A stretch of 26,358 nt of DNA from WQZF01 sp031556405 (lineage in GTDB: Bacteria > Pseudomonadota > Gammaproteobacteria > Burkholderiales > Rhodocyclaceae). The notes beneath the pieces were generated by a model, which worked only from the letters and a program-made list of their open reading frames with translations, did no database searches and was not told the DNA's origin. The stretch is from the NCBI GenBank assembly GCA_031556405.1, contig JAVBTC010000171.1, forward strand, positions 1 to 26,358, written 5' to 3'. The translations under genes and the position numbers were made by a program. Positions 8,257 through 15,791 of this stretch are shown piece after piece. How positions within the stretch are numbered: position 1 is the stretch's first letter; the number at the start of each line of letters is the position of its first letter.

Positions 8257-9096
8257 GTGGCACAGCACATCGCGCGTAAACGTTTCGGACAGAATTTCCT
8301 GACCGACCGCAGCGTCGTCGCCGCGATCGTCGCCGCGATCGCGCCGCAGCGCGGCGACACGGTGGTCGAAATCGGGCCGGGCCTTGGCGCACTGACGGCG
8401 CCGCTGACGCAGGCGCTCGAACATCTGCATGTGGTCGAAATCGACCGCGATCTCGCGGCGAAACTTTCTTCACGTTTCGCGCCGGAACGGGTGACGATTC
8501 ACGAAGGCGACGCGCTCGAATTTGATTTTTCTGTGCTTGGCGAAACGTTGCGGATCGTCGGGAATCTGCCGTACAACATTTCCACGCCGCTGCTTTTCCA
8601 TCTGGCGACCTTTGCTGACCGGGTGCGCGACATGCATTTCATGCTGCAGAAGGAAGTGGTCGAGCGCATCGTCGCTGCGCCTGGAACGCGCGACTACGGG
8701 CGGCTGTCGGTGATGCTGCAATACCGTTTCGACTGCGAATGGCTGTTCGATGTTCCGCCCGAGGCATTTTCCCCGGCACCGAAAGTCGACTCCGCGATCG
8801 TCCGTTTGCAACCACGGCCACAAACGGAACTGGAGTCGAAACCGGAGTCAAAACAGGAATGGGGTGCGCAGGAATGGGGTGCGAACGGCGAATCACTGTT
8901 GGCGCAACTGGTGAGCGCGGCATTTTCGCAGCGGCGCAAGATGCTGCGCAATACGCTCAAGGATTTTCTCACTGCGGACGACTTCGCCGCGCTTGCCATT
9001 GATCCGATGAGCCGCGCGGAAACGCTGGCGGTTGCCGATTATCTGCGTATCACCCGCTTTCTGGTGCGGAAGGCGAATTCCGTGGAAGGGGCGTAA
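8257..9096 (+). CDS. rsmA: 16S rRNA (adenine1518-N6/adenine1519-N6)-dimethyltransferase RsmA (KsgA)
   Basis: SAM-dependent enzyme that dimethylates two adjacent adenines in the 3' hairpin of 16S rRNA late in 30S assembly. The GTG start at 8257 gives VAQHIARKRFGQNFLTD, matching the conserved N-terminus, and 279 residues against 273 in E. coli; a CAGGGA lies about ten bases upstream. Motif I VVEIGPGLGALT is near residue 36, the acidic motif VVEIDRDLA follows, and the catalytic NLPYNIS is near 102. FSPAPKVDSAIVRL marks the start of the C-terminal domain. Directly after it the protein carries a Gln/Glu/Ser/Lys-rich insertion with a perfect 15-bp tandem duplication (8854-8883) coding QEWGA twice. 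It lies 59 bases after pdxA and ends the lptD transcription unit before an AT-rich spacer. Confidence 0.95.
   Translation: MAQHIARKRFGQNFLTDRSVVAAIVAAIAPQRGDTVVEIGPGLGALTAPLTQALEHLHVVEIDRDLAAKLSSRFAPERVTIHEGDALEFDFSVLGETLRIVGNLPYNISTPLLFHLATFADRVRDMHFMLQKEVVERIVAAPGTRDYGRLSVMLQYRFDCEWLFDVPPEAFSPAPKVDSAIVRLQPRPQTELESKPESKQEWGAQEWGANGESLLAQLVSAAFSQRRKMLRNTLKDFLTADDFAALAIDPMSRAETLAVADYLRITRFLVRKANSVEGA
8854..8883 (+). repeat. 15-bp perfect tandem duplication inside rsmA
   Basis: CAGGAATGGGGTGCG occurs twice back to back and adds the peptide QEWGAQEWGA in frame. It is preceded by an imperfect repeat coding LESKPESK. The insertion sits between the end of the FSPAPKVDSAIVRL motif and the C-terminal helical domain, a surface loop in known structures. 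Confidence 0.9.
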
Positions 9097-9229
9097 ATGG
9101 AATGCCTTTGTTTTTATATATTTGATTAAATATGATTTGTTTTCTGTAGATGGTTATATTTTTAAATTATTTAAATGAATTGGAAAGCAACAAAGCTCAA
9201 TGCGGTTGATGACAGGTGAAGCGCGGCGC

Positions 9230-9258
9230 TTGGTAGGCGCATTCTTTTTTGCTAGAAT
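9230..9258 (+). promoter_or_regulatory. Sigma-70 promoter of rpsU with extended -10
   Basis: TTGGTA at 9230-9235 and TAGAAT at 9253-9258 are separated by exactly 17 bases, and TG one base before the -10 makes it an extended -10 promoter. Transcription should begin near 9265, giving a leader of about 36 bases before rpsU. The -10 lies in one arm of a perfect 7-bp inverted repeat (GCATTCT at 9239-9245, AGAATGC at 9254-9260), so a protein bound there would block the promoter. The AT-rich stretch 9105-9180 upstream could act as an UP element. Confidence 0.75.
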
Positions 9259-9300
9259 GCCGCGTTTTGTTTCAAATTATTTTTGAGGAGTCAGATTTCA

Positions 9301-9513
9301 ATGCCAAGTATTCGCGTCAAGGAAAATGAGCCGTTTGAAGTAGCAATCCGCCGCTTCAAACGCAGTGTCGAAAAAACCGGGCTGCTTACCGAACTGCGCG
9401 CCCGCGAGTTTTATGAAAAGCCCACGGCCGAGCGCAAACGCAAGCATGCAGCCGCCGTTAAACGGCACCACAAGCGTATTCGCAGCCAGACGCTGCCGCC
9501 CAAGCTCTACTGA
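9301..9513 (+). CDS. rpsU: 30S ribosomal protein bS21
   Basis: Small basic protein of the 30S subunit needed for normal initiation. The 70-residue sequence starts MPSIRVKENEPFEVAIRRFKRSVEKTG and ends in a strongly basic tail (AERKRKHAAAVKRHHKRIRSQTL), both family hallmarks, and the length is typical. GAGGAG lies ten bases before the ATG at 9301; a TTG at 9283 is in frame but would precede the conserved start. It is the first gene of the rpsU-dnaG-rpoD cluster, separated from dnaG by a hairpin that should let much more rpsU than dnaG mRNA accumulate. Confidence 0.97.
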   Translation: MPSIRVKENEPFEVAIRRFKRSVEKTGLLTELRAREFYEKPTAERKRKHAAAVKRHHKRIRSQTLPPKLY

Positions 9514-9547
9514 TCCGGCGCGATTTGCCGCATTGACCCGATGAAGG

Positions 9548-9580
9548 GCCGTCCATCGTCGCGATGGGCGGCTTTGTCGT
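9548..9580 (+). terminator. Intrinsic (partial) terminator after rpsU
   Basis: GCCGTCCATCG (9548-9558) pairs over 11 positions, one of them G-U, with CGATGGGCGGC (9562-9572) around a three-base loop, followed by TTTGTCGTTT. The U-tract is interrupted, so readthrough into dnaG is likely. In E. coli an attenuating terminator occupies the same place between rpsU and dnaG and keeps primase levels low. Confidence 0.75.
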
Positions 9581-9769
9581 TTCCGCTCGTTTTTCATGCC
9601 GATGCCGCTCAGGCGTGCAGTCGGCAACCGGTAGGCAAGGTGGGCAAGGCATAACGTGTAGACGTGCCCGCGAAGGTCCGAATGCCTTCGAACCGGAAGT
9701 GTGCCGGTACCGTTCCGATGCTGTTTCAGGCATTTTTTATTGACGGCCTTTCCTTTCCCGATACAGGGC

Positions 9770-11587
9770 ATGATCCCCGAAAGTTTTCTTCAGGAACTGC
9801 TCAACCGTACCGACATCGTCGGTCTGATCGATGCTCATGTGCCGCTGAAAAAGGCGGGTGCGAATTATGCCGCCTGCTGCCCTTTTCACAGCGAGAAAAC
9901 TCCGTCGTTCACCGTCAGTTCGAGCAAACAGTTTTATCACTGCTTCGGTTGCGGCGCGCATGGTTCGGCAATCGGGTTCTTGATGGAATATACCGGCATC
10001 GGATTCCTCGACGCCGTGCGGGATCTGGCGGCGCGTGCCGGGATGCTGGTGCCGGAAACACAGACGGGACGGGCGGGATCGGGCGACGAACGCGACGGCG
10101 CCTCGGTGCGCAACCTCGGCCAACTGCTTGCCCGGGCGGCCGAATGGTATTACGGGCAATTGAAGAACGCGCCGGACGCAATCGACTACCTCAAGCGGCG
10201 CGGCGTTTCCGGAGAAACCGCCCGGACTTTTCGCATCGGCTATGCGCCGCCGGGCTGGCAGAATCTGGCTGCCATTTTCTCCGATTACCAGTCGCCCGAG
10301 CTGCTCGCCGCCGGGCTGGCGGTCGAAAACGACAGCGGCCGACGTTACGACCGTTTTCGTGGCCGCATCATGTTTCCGATCGTCAGCGCCAAAGGAGAGG
10401 TGGTCGGTTTTGGCGGGCGAGTGCTGGATGGTGTACAAAATAGAGATAGAGACGGCGACAGCGGCCCGAAGTATCTCAATTCGCCGGAAACCCCGCTGTT
10501 TTCCAAGGGACAGGAACTGTTCGGATTGCCGCAGGCGCGCGCCGGGTTGCGCGAGACCGATACCGCGATCGTCGTCGAAGGGTACATGGATGTGGTCATG
10601 CTGGCGCAGCATGGCGTGAAAAATGCCGTGGCGACGCTGGGAACGGCAACGACGCCGGCGCACGTGCAGAAATTGTTGCGCCAGGTGGCGCGCATCGTTT
10701 TCTGTTTCGACGGCGATGCCGCCGGGAGAAAAGCCGCTTGGCGCGCGCTGGAAAACAGCCTGGAGTCGATCGGCGAGCAAAAGCTGATCGCGTTCGCGTT
10801 TCTCCCCGAGGCCCACGATCCGGACAGTTTCGTTTCCGAGTACGGCAAGGATGCTTTTTTGCGGTTGATCGCCGAAGCGACGCCGCTTTCGGATTTCCTG
10901 CTGCGCGAACTGGCGACGCAGTGCGACATGACCAGCGCCGAGGGGCGGGCGAAATTGCTGGCGCTTGCCAAGCCCTTGCTGGCACGGTTTTCGGCGCCGT
11001 TGTTACGTCTGCAGATCGTCAAGCGGCTGGCGGAGGCGAGCGGTTTTTCCCAGCAGGAGGTCGAGCGCCTGTGTGAACTGCGTCCGATCGTTCCTCCCGC
11101 GCCGCCGCGCGCGCAGCGGCCGGCACCGTCGCTGTTGCGGACGTTGATCGGCGATCTTTTGCAGCGTCCGGAACTGGCGCGGCGGGTTCCGCTGGAAGCG
11201 TTGCCGGAAGACGATCCAGATTCCGAGCTGCTGCGCCGGCTCGTCGCCGCGCTGCTGCCGGAGAGCGTGGAAGATGGAGAAGAGGATGCCGGAGTGTGCA
11301 GCCATGCGATGCTGATCGAGCGTCTGCGCAGCCGCGGCGATCAGGATCTGTTGCGGCAGTTGAGCGGAATCAATCAGGATTTATTGCAGGAATCTTTTTC
11401 CGAAGGCGATGTCGAGACGGAATTCCGCACATCGCTCGAAAAGCTGGCTGAAATGCAATCCCGGCGCGCCTTCGAGCAGTTGAAGGAGAAGGCGCGGAAA
11501 CTCGGTGTGGCCGGCCTGTCGTCGGAGGAAAAAGCCCGGTATCTGCAGTTGCTGGCGGCGGCGAATCTCTGGGAAAAGCGCTCGTGA
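9770..11587 (+). CDS. dnaG: DNA primase DnaG
   Basis: Makes RNA primers for the replication fork and binds DnaB helicase through its C-terminus. The 605-residue protein has the CHC2 zinc finger (Cys37, His40, Cys58, Cys61), the RNA-polymerase basic domain around YLNSPETPLFSKG, the TOPRIM acidic motifs VVEGYMDVVML (near 269) and FCFDGDAAGRKAA (near 310), and a helical helicase-binding region from about 460. I start it at the ATG at 9770 (MIPESFLQELLNRTDIV), the conserved beginning; the frame is open to 9701 with unrelated sequence. The ribosome site is poor and close, in keeping with low expression. An insertion of about nine residues (DGVQNRDRDGDSG) just before YLNSPET contains a 6-bp tandem repeat (10440-10451). 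The gene follows rpsU after a hairpin and precedes rpoD by 140 bases. Confidence 0.97.
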   Translation: MIPESFLQELLNRTDIVGLIDAHVPLKKAGANYAACCPFHSEKTPSFTVSSSKQFYHCFGCGAHGSAIGFLMEYTGIGFLDAVRDLAARAGMLVPETQTGRAGSGDERDGASVRNLGQLLARAAEWYYGQLKNAPDAIDYLKRRGVSGETARTFRIGYAPPGWQNLAAIFSDYQSPELLAAGLAVENDSGRRYDRFRGRIMFPIVSAKGEVVGFGGRVLDGVQNRDRDGDSGPKYLNSPETPLFSKGQELFGLPQARAGLRETDTAIVVEGYMDVVMLAQHGVKNAVATLGTATTPAHVQKLLRQVARIVFCFDGDAAGRKAAWRALENSLESIGEQKLIAFAFLPEAHDPDSFVSEYGKDAFLRLIAEATPLSDFLLRELATQCDMTSAEGRAKLLALAKPLLARFSAPLLRLQIVKRLAEASGFSQQEVERLCELRPIVPPAPPRAQRPAPSLLRTLIGDLLQRPELARRVPLEALPEDDPDSELLRRLVAALLPESVEDGEEDAGVCSHAMLIERLRSRGDQDLLRQLSGINQDLLQESFSEGDVETEFRTSLEKLAEMQSRRAFEQLKEKARKLGVAGLSSEEKARYLQLLAAANLWEKRS

Positions 11588-11727
11588 ATGGGATTGCGCC
11601 GGAAATCGAGGCCGGAGCGCTGCATTGGAACTGTTGTGAATGGTGAAAGGTATTTATGAAGAGGGAAGAATTGTGAAAAAAGTAGTAAAATCCGAAGTTT
11701 TCGCAAAAAGTTAGCAAGGGACGGGGT
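11588..11727 (+). promoter_or_regulatory. AT-rich leader upstream of rpoD, probable promoter region
   Basis: This 140-base spacer between dnaG and rpoD becomes A/T-rich from about 11630 and holds a -10-like TAAAAT at 11686-11691, but no matching -35 hexamer at the right spacing. A second sigma-factor class or an activator is possible. AAGGGA at 11716-11721 is the rpoD ribosome site, seven bases before the ATG. Confidence 0.35.
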
Positions 11728-13698
11728 ATGGCCACCGAGAAAGTGAAAGAGAAAAAGCCCAGAGCGTCGAAGAGCTCCCGCAGCAAGGAGCGGGCCGCCG
11801 CCCAGTTGCTCGCGCAAGCGGTGAACGCTCCGTCTCAGGCGGACGCGGAGACGCGCCGCATGCGGCTCAAGAATCTCATCATTCTGGGTAAGGAGCGCGG
11901 CTTCCTCACCTATGCCGAAATCAACGACCACCTGCCGGACGACATCGTCGACGCGGAACAGATCGAGTCGATCATCAGCACCTTCAACGACATGGGTATC
12001 CAGGTCTATGACGAGGCGCCCGATGCCGACACGCTGCTGATGTCCGATACGACCCCTAACGTCACCGACGATGAGGCGGTCGAGGAAGAAGCGGAGCAGG
12101 CGCTGTCGTCGGTTGATTCCGAGTTCGGCCGCACCACCGATCCGGTGCGTATGTACATGCGCGAAATGGGCACGGTCGAACTTCTGACGCGCGAAGGTGA
12201 GATCGAAATCGCCAAGCGCATCGAAGACGGGCTGAAACACATGATCCAGGCGATTTGCGCCTGTCCGACGACGATCGTCGAAATCCTCGATCTGGCGGCG
12301 AAGGTCGAAAGCAACGAAATGCGCATCGACGAGGTGGTCGACGGCCTGATCAATCCCGACGATCCCGAGGAAGAAACCGTGATCGAGGCCGGTGGCAGCG
12401 GCGGCAATGGCGGCGATCTGGATGAAGACGAAGACGCGGAAGAGGATGGCGGCGAGCGGGTTTCGGTGGCGCTCCTGAAACTGCGGGAAGATGCGCTCGA
12501 GCGTTTTCACGCCGTTCGCGCCCTGCATGCGAAAGCCAGGACGGCGCTGGTGAAAAAAGGCTCCCAGGATAAGGCCTACCTCAAGCTGCAACAGCAGATC
12601 ATCGACGAACTGATGCAGATTCGCTTTACTTCGCGCACGATTGAGAGGCTGTGCGACGCGGTGCGCAGCATGATCGAGGAAGTGCGGCGTTGCGAGCGCA
12701 AGATCCAGCGCATCTGCGTCGAGAAGACGAAGATGCCGCGCACGCACTTCATCAAAGTTTTCCCCGGCAACGAAATCAACCTCGACTGGGTCGATGTCGA
12801 AATCGCCGCCGGCAGCAACAAGGTGTTTGCGCCGGTGCTCGCGCGCAATGCGCCGGCGATCAAGGAACAGCAGCAGTATCTGATCGACCTGCAGAACCGC
12901 ATCGGCATCCCGCTGAAAGAGCTCAAGGAAATCAACAAGCAGATGTCGACCGGCGAGGCCAAGGCGCGCCGCGCCAAGCGCGAGATGACCGAGGCAAACC
13001 TGCGCCTGGTGATTTCGATTGCCAAGAAATACACCAACCGCGGCCTGCAATTCCTCGATCTGATCCAGGAAGGCAACATCGGGTTGATGAAAGCCGTCGA
13101 CAAGTTCGAATACCGGCGCGGCTATAAATTCTCGACGTATGCCACGTGGTGGATCCGGCAGGCGATCACGCGTTCGATTGCCGATCAGGCGCGCACGATC
13201 CGTATTCCGGTGCACCTGATCGAAACGATCAACAAAATGAACCGGATCAGCCGTCAGATTCTGCAGGAAACCGGACAGGACCCCGATCCGGCGACGCTGG
13301 CGAAAAAGATGGAAATGCCGGAAGAGAAAATCCGCAAGATCATGAAAATCGCCAAGGAGCCGATCTCGATGGAAACGCCGATCGGCGACGACGACGATTC
13401 GCATCTGGGCGATTTCATCGAGGACCAGTCCACGCTGGCGCCCACCGATGCCGCGCTTTATTCGAGCCTGCGCTTCATCACCAAGGAAGTGCTCGATACG
13501 CTGACGCCGCGCGAAGCCAAGGTTCTGCGGATGCGCTTCGGTATCGAGATGAACACCGACCACACGCTGGAGGAAGTCGGCAAGCAGTTCGACGTTACGC
13601 GTGAGCGTATCCGTCAGATCGAAGCCAAGGCGTTGCGCAAGCTGCGTCATCCTTCACGTTCGGACAAATTGCGCAGTTTTCTCGACAACAACGGTTGA
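11728..13698 (+). CDS. rpoD: RNA polymerase primary sigma factor RpoD (sigma-70)
   Basis: Housekeeping sigma factor directing RNA polymerase to -10/-35 promoters. The 656-residue protein has region 1.1 after a basic N-terminus, region 1.2 from about 130 (DPVRMYMREMGTVELLTREGE), a non-conserved region carrying a Gly/Asp/Glu-rich tract near 210-245, region 2 from about 421 (ANLRLVISIAKKYTNRGLQF, then the -10-recognition segment around YATWWIRQAITRSIADQ), region 3 near 500-575, and region 4 with the helix-turn-helix EEVGKQFDVTRERIRQIEAK near the end. It closes the rpsU-dnaG-rpoD cluster, tying translation, replication and transcription initiation as in E. coli. No clear terminator follows its stop. 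Confidence 0.98.
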   Translation: MATEKVKEKKPRASKSSRSKERAAAQLLAQAVNAPSQADAETRRMRLKNLIILGKERGFLTYAEINDHLPDDIVDAEQIESIISTFNDMGIQVYDEAPDADTLLMSDTTPNVTDDEAVEEEAEQALSSVDSEFGRTTDPVRMYMREMGTVELLTREGEIEIAKRIEDGLKHMIQAICACPTTIVEILDLAAKVESNEMRIDEVVDGLINPDDPEEETVIEAGGSGGNGGDLDEDEDAEEDGGERVSVALLKLREDALERFHAVRALHAKARTALVKKGSQDKAYLKLQQQIIDELMQIRFTSRTIERLCDAVRSMIEEVRRCERKIQRICVEKTKMPRTHFIKVFPGNEINLDWVDVEIAAGSNKVFAPVLARNAPAIKEQQQYLIDLQNRIGIPLKELKEINKQMSTGEAKARRAKREMTEANLRLVISIAKKYTNRGLQFLDLIQEGNIGLMKAVDKFEYRRGYKFSTYATWWIRQAITRSIADQARTIRIPVHLIETINKMNRISRQILQETGQDPDPATLAKKMEMPEEKIRKIMKIAKEPISMETPIGDDDDSHLGDFIEDQSTLAPTDAALYSSLRFITKEVLDTLTPREAKVLRMRFGIEMNTDHTLEEVGKQFDVTRERIRQIEAKALRKLRHPSRSDKLRSFLDNNG

Positions 13699-13920
13699 AT
13701 TCGTTCGGCGCGCGGGTTATGCCCGTGCCGCCGTGCGTGTGTATCCATTGCCGGTTCCGTATCGATTTTGTTTCACGCGCGGGGTGCGGCAGTGGAAAGT
13801 TTCATGGCGATTCTCGAAGACACTCGAACGCAAAGGCGGGCCGCTGGCAGTACAGGCAGTATGGCAAGGCGAAACCGGCAAAGCATGAGGATTTTTGGGA
13901 ATGGCTGATTCAAGGAATAC

Positions 13921-13997
13921 GGGCCTATAGCTCAGTTGGTTAGAGCAGGCGACTCATAATCGCTTGGTCGGGGGTTCAAGTCCCTCTGGGCCCACCA
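13921..13997 (+). tRNA. ileX: tRNA-Ile2 (CAU anticodon, lysidine-modified)
   Basis: A complete 77-base cloverleaf with encoded CCA. The acceptor GGGCCTA pairs with TGGGCCC (one U-G), the D-arm is GCTC/GAGC, the anticodon stem GGCGA/TCGCT encloses loop CTCATAA with anticodon CAT, and the T-arm GGGGG/CCCTC holds TTCAAGT. A CAT anticodon would suggest Met. However, the anticodon arm and variable region (AGGCGACTCATAATCGCTTGG) match the E. coli tRNA-Ile2 type rather than elongator or initiator Met: it lacks the three G-C pairs of initiator tRNA and the ATCA/TGAT stem of elongator Met. The C of the anticodon should be converted to lysidine by TilS so that it reads AUA. Confidence 0.9.
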
Positions 13998-14015
13998 CTT
14001 TTCCCCAAATTATCC

Positions 14016-14040
14016 AATGGCGCGTAAGCGCCATTTTTTT
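14016..14040 (+). terminator. Rho-independent terminator after tRNA-Ile2
   Basis: AATGGCGC (14016-14023) and GCGCCATT (14028-14035) form a perfect 8-bp stem with a GTAA tetraloop followed directly by an unbroken T-run to 14040. It ends the tRNA transcript and any readthrough from rpoD. Confidence 0.92.
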
Positions 14041-14230
14041 CGCGATTTATCCGTGGGTACAAATGTTGAAGTGCCGTGTGTGGGAGCGGGGCGATTGGTG
14101 CGGCAGAGCGCTTCAGCAAACGCCACTATCCAGGGTGATGTGTTTGTTTTTTAAATTTGTGAATTAATTCTGGATTTTTACCGCCTACAGTGGCTTTTGT
14201 TTATTTAATTATTTTTAGAAAATCGTCCGA
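14041..14230. other. Non-coding spacer between convergent units
   Basis: Nothing recognisable as a gene is seen between the tRNA terminator and the nap terminator. The first half is mixed in composition, the second half (14140-14230) strongly AT-rich. The whole gap from the tRNA terminator to the napB stop is 305 bases. Confidence 0.5.
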
Positions 14231-14231
14231 T

Positions 14232-14264
14232 AAAAAACCTCCCGTTCCTGAGGAAGAACGGGAG
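14232..14264 (-). terminator. Rho-independent terminator of the nap operon
   Basis: Read on the minus strand, CTCCCGTTC and GAACGGGAG form a perfect 9-bp stem around an 8-base loop, followed by GG and six T (complement of 14232-14237). It lies 82 bases past the napB stop and faces the tRNA terminator about 190 bases away, insulating the convergent units from each other. Confidence 0.92.
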
Positions 14265-14301
14265 ATGCGCTACGGAAGAGGTCGGGAGTGAATTCAAATA
14301 C

Positions 14302-14327
14302 CATTCCCCGGCCGGAGCCGGGGAATG
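14302..14327 (-). repeat. GC-rich hairpin just downstream of napB
   Basis: CATTCCCCGGC (14302-14312) and GCCGGGGAATG (14317-14327) form a perfect 11-bp stem with a four-base loop, 18 bases after the napB stop. It has no T-run and is followed 38 bases later by the true terminator. A stable stem in this place usually blocks 3' exonucleases, so it may protect the nap message. Confidence 0.8.
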
Positions 14328-14345
14328 TCGATGCAAATAACTTTT

Positions 14346-14831
14346 TCAGTTTTTCTTTGTCTTGGCGGCAGCCTTCCCTTTGGTGCTCAGGTCGCCCTTG
14401 AAGGTATTTTCCACGAGCGGTGGCGCATCAGTTTGCGGTACGTGGCACTGTACGCAGTTATACCGTGCCGCGGTGGCTTCCGGTGTCTTCTTGCCTTCAC
14501 GGTCAAGGAAGTGTGTATCGCTGACTTTCGGCGAATTCTTTTTCTTATAGTTCGACGCATCGTGACAATCGAGGCACTGATTTTCTTCGAGATTGATCTC
14601 GTCGAAGTTTTCCACGGCGTGCGGAATCACCGGCGGCTGAGTGCTGTAAAAGCGCGCGATCGGACTCTGCGTGCCGGGACGCTTGCCGGTGAAATCACGG
14701 TATTGCTGGGTGCTCGCATCGGCGGCGCTTACATCGGCGCCACGCAGGGAATGCACATCGTCCGCAGCCAGAGTCATGGCGCTGAAGCAGGTTGCGAGAA
14801 TGGCGACGGATAGTTTCAGTGAATGTTTCAT
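14346..14831 (-). CDS. napB: Periplasmic nitrate reductase di-haem cytochrome subunit NapB
   Basis: Small electron-transfer subunit that passes electrons to NapA. The 161-residue precursor has a Sec signal peptide cut after LAA (near residue 23). It carries two c-type haem sites, CLDCH (86-90) and CVQCH (126-130), and conserved histidines in PPVIPH (71) and DTHF (107) that serve as distal haem ligands in the family. The ATG at 14831 is preceded by a strong GGAGGGAGAG; an in-frame start at 14864 lies ahead of that site and is rejected. The C-terminus ends in a Lys/Ala-rich tail. It is the last gene of napDAGHB, 39 bases after napH, and is followed by a stabilising hairpin and a terminator. Confidence 0.96.
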   Translation of the reverse strand: MKHSLKLSVAILATCFSAMTLAADDVHSLRGADVSAADASTQQYRDFTGKRPGTQSPIARFYSTQPPVIPHAVENFDEINLEENQCLDCHDASNYKKKNSPKVSDTHFLDREGKKTPEATAARYNCVQCHVPQTDAPPLVENTFKGDLSTKGKAAAKTKKN

Positions 14832-14870
14832 GGTTGACTCTCCCTCCACATCAAAGGATTTCAAACTGGG

Positions 14871-15791
14871 TTACTCGGGTTTTGGCGCGTCTGGTATTGG
14901 TGTTGAATTACTGAAGCGTGTGCCGAACTGAAATACATCTTTGGAACAGACATCGATACAGCGCCCGCAGTTGGTACAGGCAGGGGCGAGGATTATCGGG
15001 CCGACGCCTTTTTCCTCCCCTTTCAGGGCCGGACGGATCACCTGCGGCTCGGGACAGATTTCGAAGCAATCCATGCAGTCGTTGCAGGCGGCGCGCCTGG
15101 TCGCGGAGATGCGGACCGGACTCCATTGGCCGATCAGCGAATAAAAGGCGCCGACGGGGCAAAGCCGGCTGCACCAGCCCCGGTTCATCACGAACAGGTC
15201 GAACAGGAAAACGGCAAGCACCACCATCCATGCCGCGCCCATGCTGAAAATGAGACCGCGGTGCATCATCGATACCGGGTTGATCAATTCCCACACCACG
15301 GTGCCGGTGATCGCCGAGAGGATCAGCGTCATCGCCAGCACCCAGAAGCGGGTGCTGCGGTGCAGTTGGGCGCTGCCCTTGATGTTCAGGAATCGGCGCA
15401 GGGCTGCGGCGAGGTCGGTGACCATGTTCACCGGACATACCCAGGAACAGTAGACGCGTCCGCCCACCAGGAAATAGAAGGCGAGCACGATCAGTACGCC
15501 GACGATGCCCAGGGTTTCCGGAATATGTCCGGCAATGAACGATTGCAGGGCGACATAAGGATCGGTCAGCGGCAGCGTGTCGAGCGTCAGGCTGTAGGCG
15601 AGATTACCCTTGACGATCTTGAGATCGGCCCACGGCAGGCGGGTATCGCCCTTGGCGATCATCACGGTGGCCAGCGGGGTCAGCATGAACAGCAGCAGGA
15701 TGCCGATCTGCACCACACGGCGCAGGATCAGCCAGCGGTGGGCTTTTAGCCAGCCGAATTCGGCAATAGCGTCGGCGCCGGGGTGTTTCAT
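14871..15791 (-). CDS. napH: Quinol dehydrogenase membrane subunit NapH
   Basis: Inner-membrane iron-sulfur protein that, with NapG, oxidises quinol and feeds electrons to the periplasmic NapAB. The 306 residues contain four hydrophobic spans (about 24-46, 90-112, 150-170 and 183-205), two CX3CP motifs on the polytopic part (115-120 and 207-212), and two 4Fe-4S motifs near the C-terminus (Cys 236/239/242/246 and 272/275/278/282). The start ATG overlaps the napG stop as ATGA, a sign of translational coupling and fixed NapG:NapH ratio. With no napC nearby, NapGH is the only visible quinol-oxidising route for this operon. Confidence 0.95.
   Translation of the reverse strand: MKHPGADAIAEFGWLKAHRWLILRRVVQIGILLLFMLTPLATVMIAKGDTRLPWADLKIVKGNLAYSLTLDTLPLTDPYVALQSFIAGHIPETLGIVGVLIVLAFYFLVGGRVYCSWVCPVNMVTDLAAALRRFLNIKGSAQLHRSTRFWVLAMTLILSAITGTVVWELINPVSMMHRGLIFSMGAAWMVVLAVFLFDLFVMNRGWCSRLCPVGAFYSLIGQWSPVRISATRRAACNDCMDCFEICPEPQVIRPALKGEEKGVGPIILAPACTNCGRCIDVCSKDVFQFGTRFSNSTPIPDAPKPE

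Noticed and set aside
11374..13650. 758-residue minus-strand open frame antisense to rpoD
   Set aside because: It is a shadow of the GC-rich rpoD codons (His/Arg/Asp/Leu-rich, no domains); rpoD is unambiguous on the other strand.
13708..13726. Hairpin after rpoD (CGCGGG/CCCGTG) as terminator
   Set aside because: Short stem with a G-U pair and no T-run; the convincing terminator comes only after the tRNA.
13699..13920. Small frames between rpoD and the tRNA (for example 13695-13943)
   Set aside because: They lack ribosome sites and run into the tRNA gene; no family resemblance.
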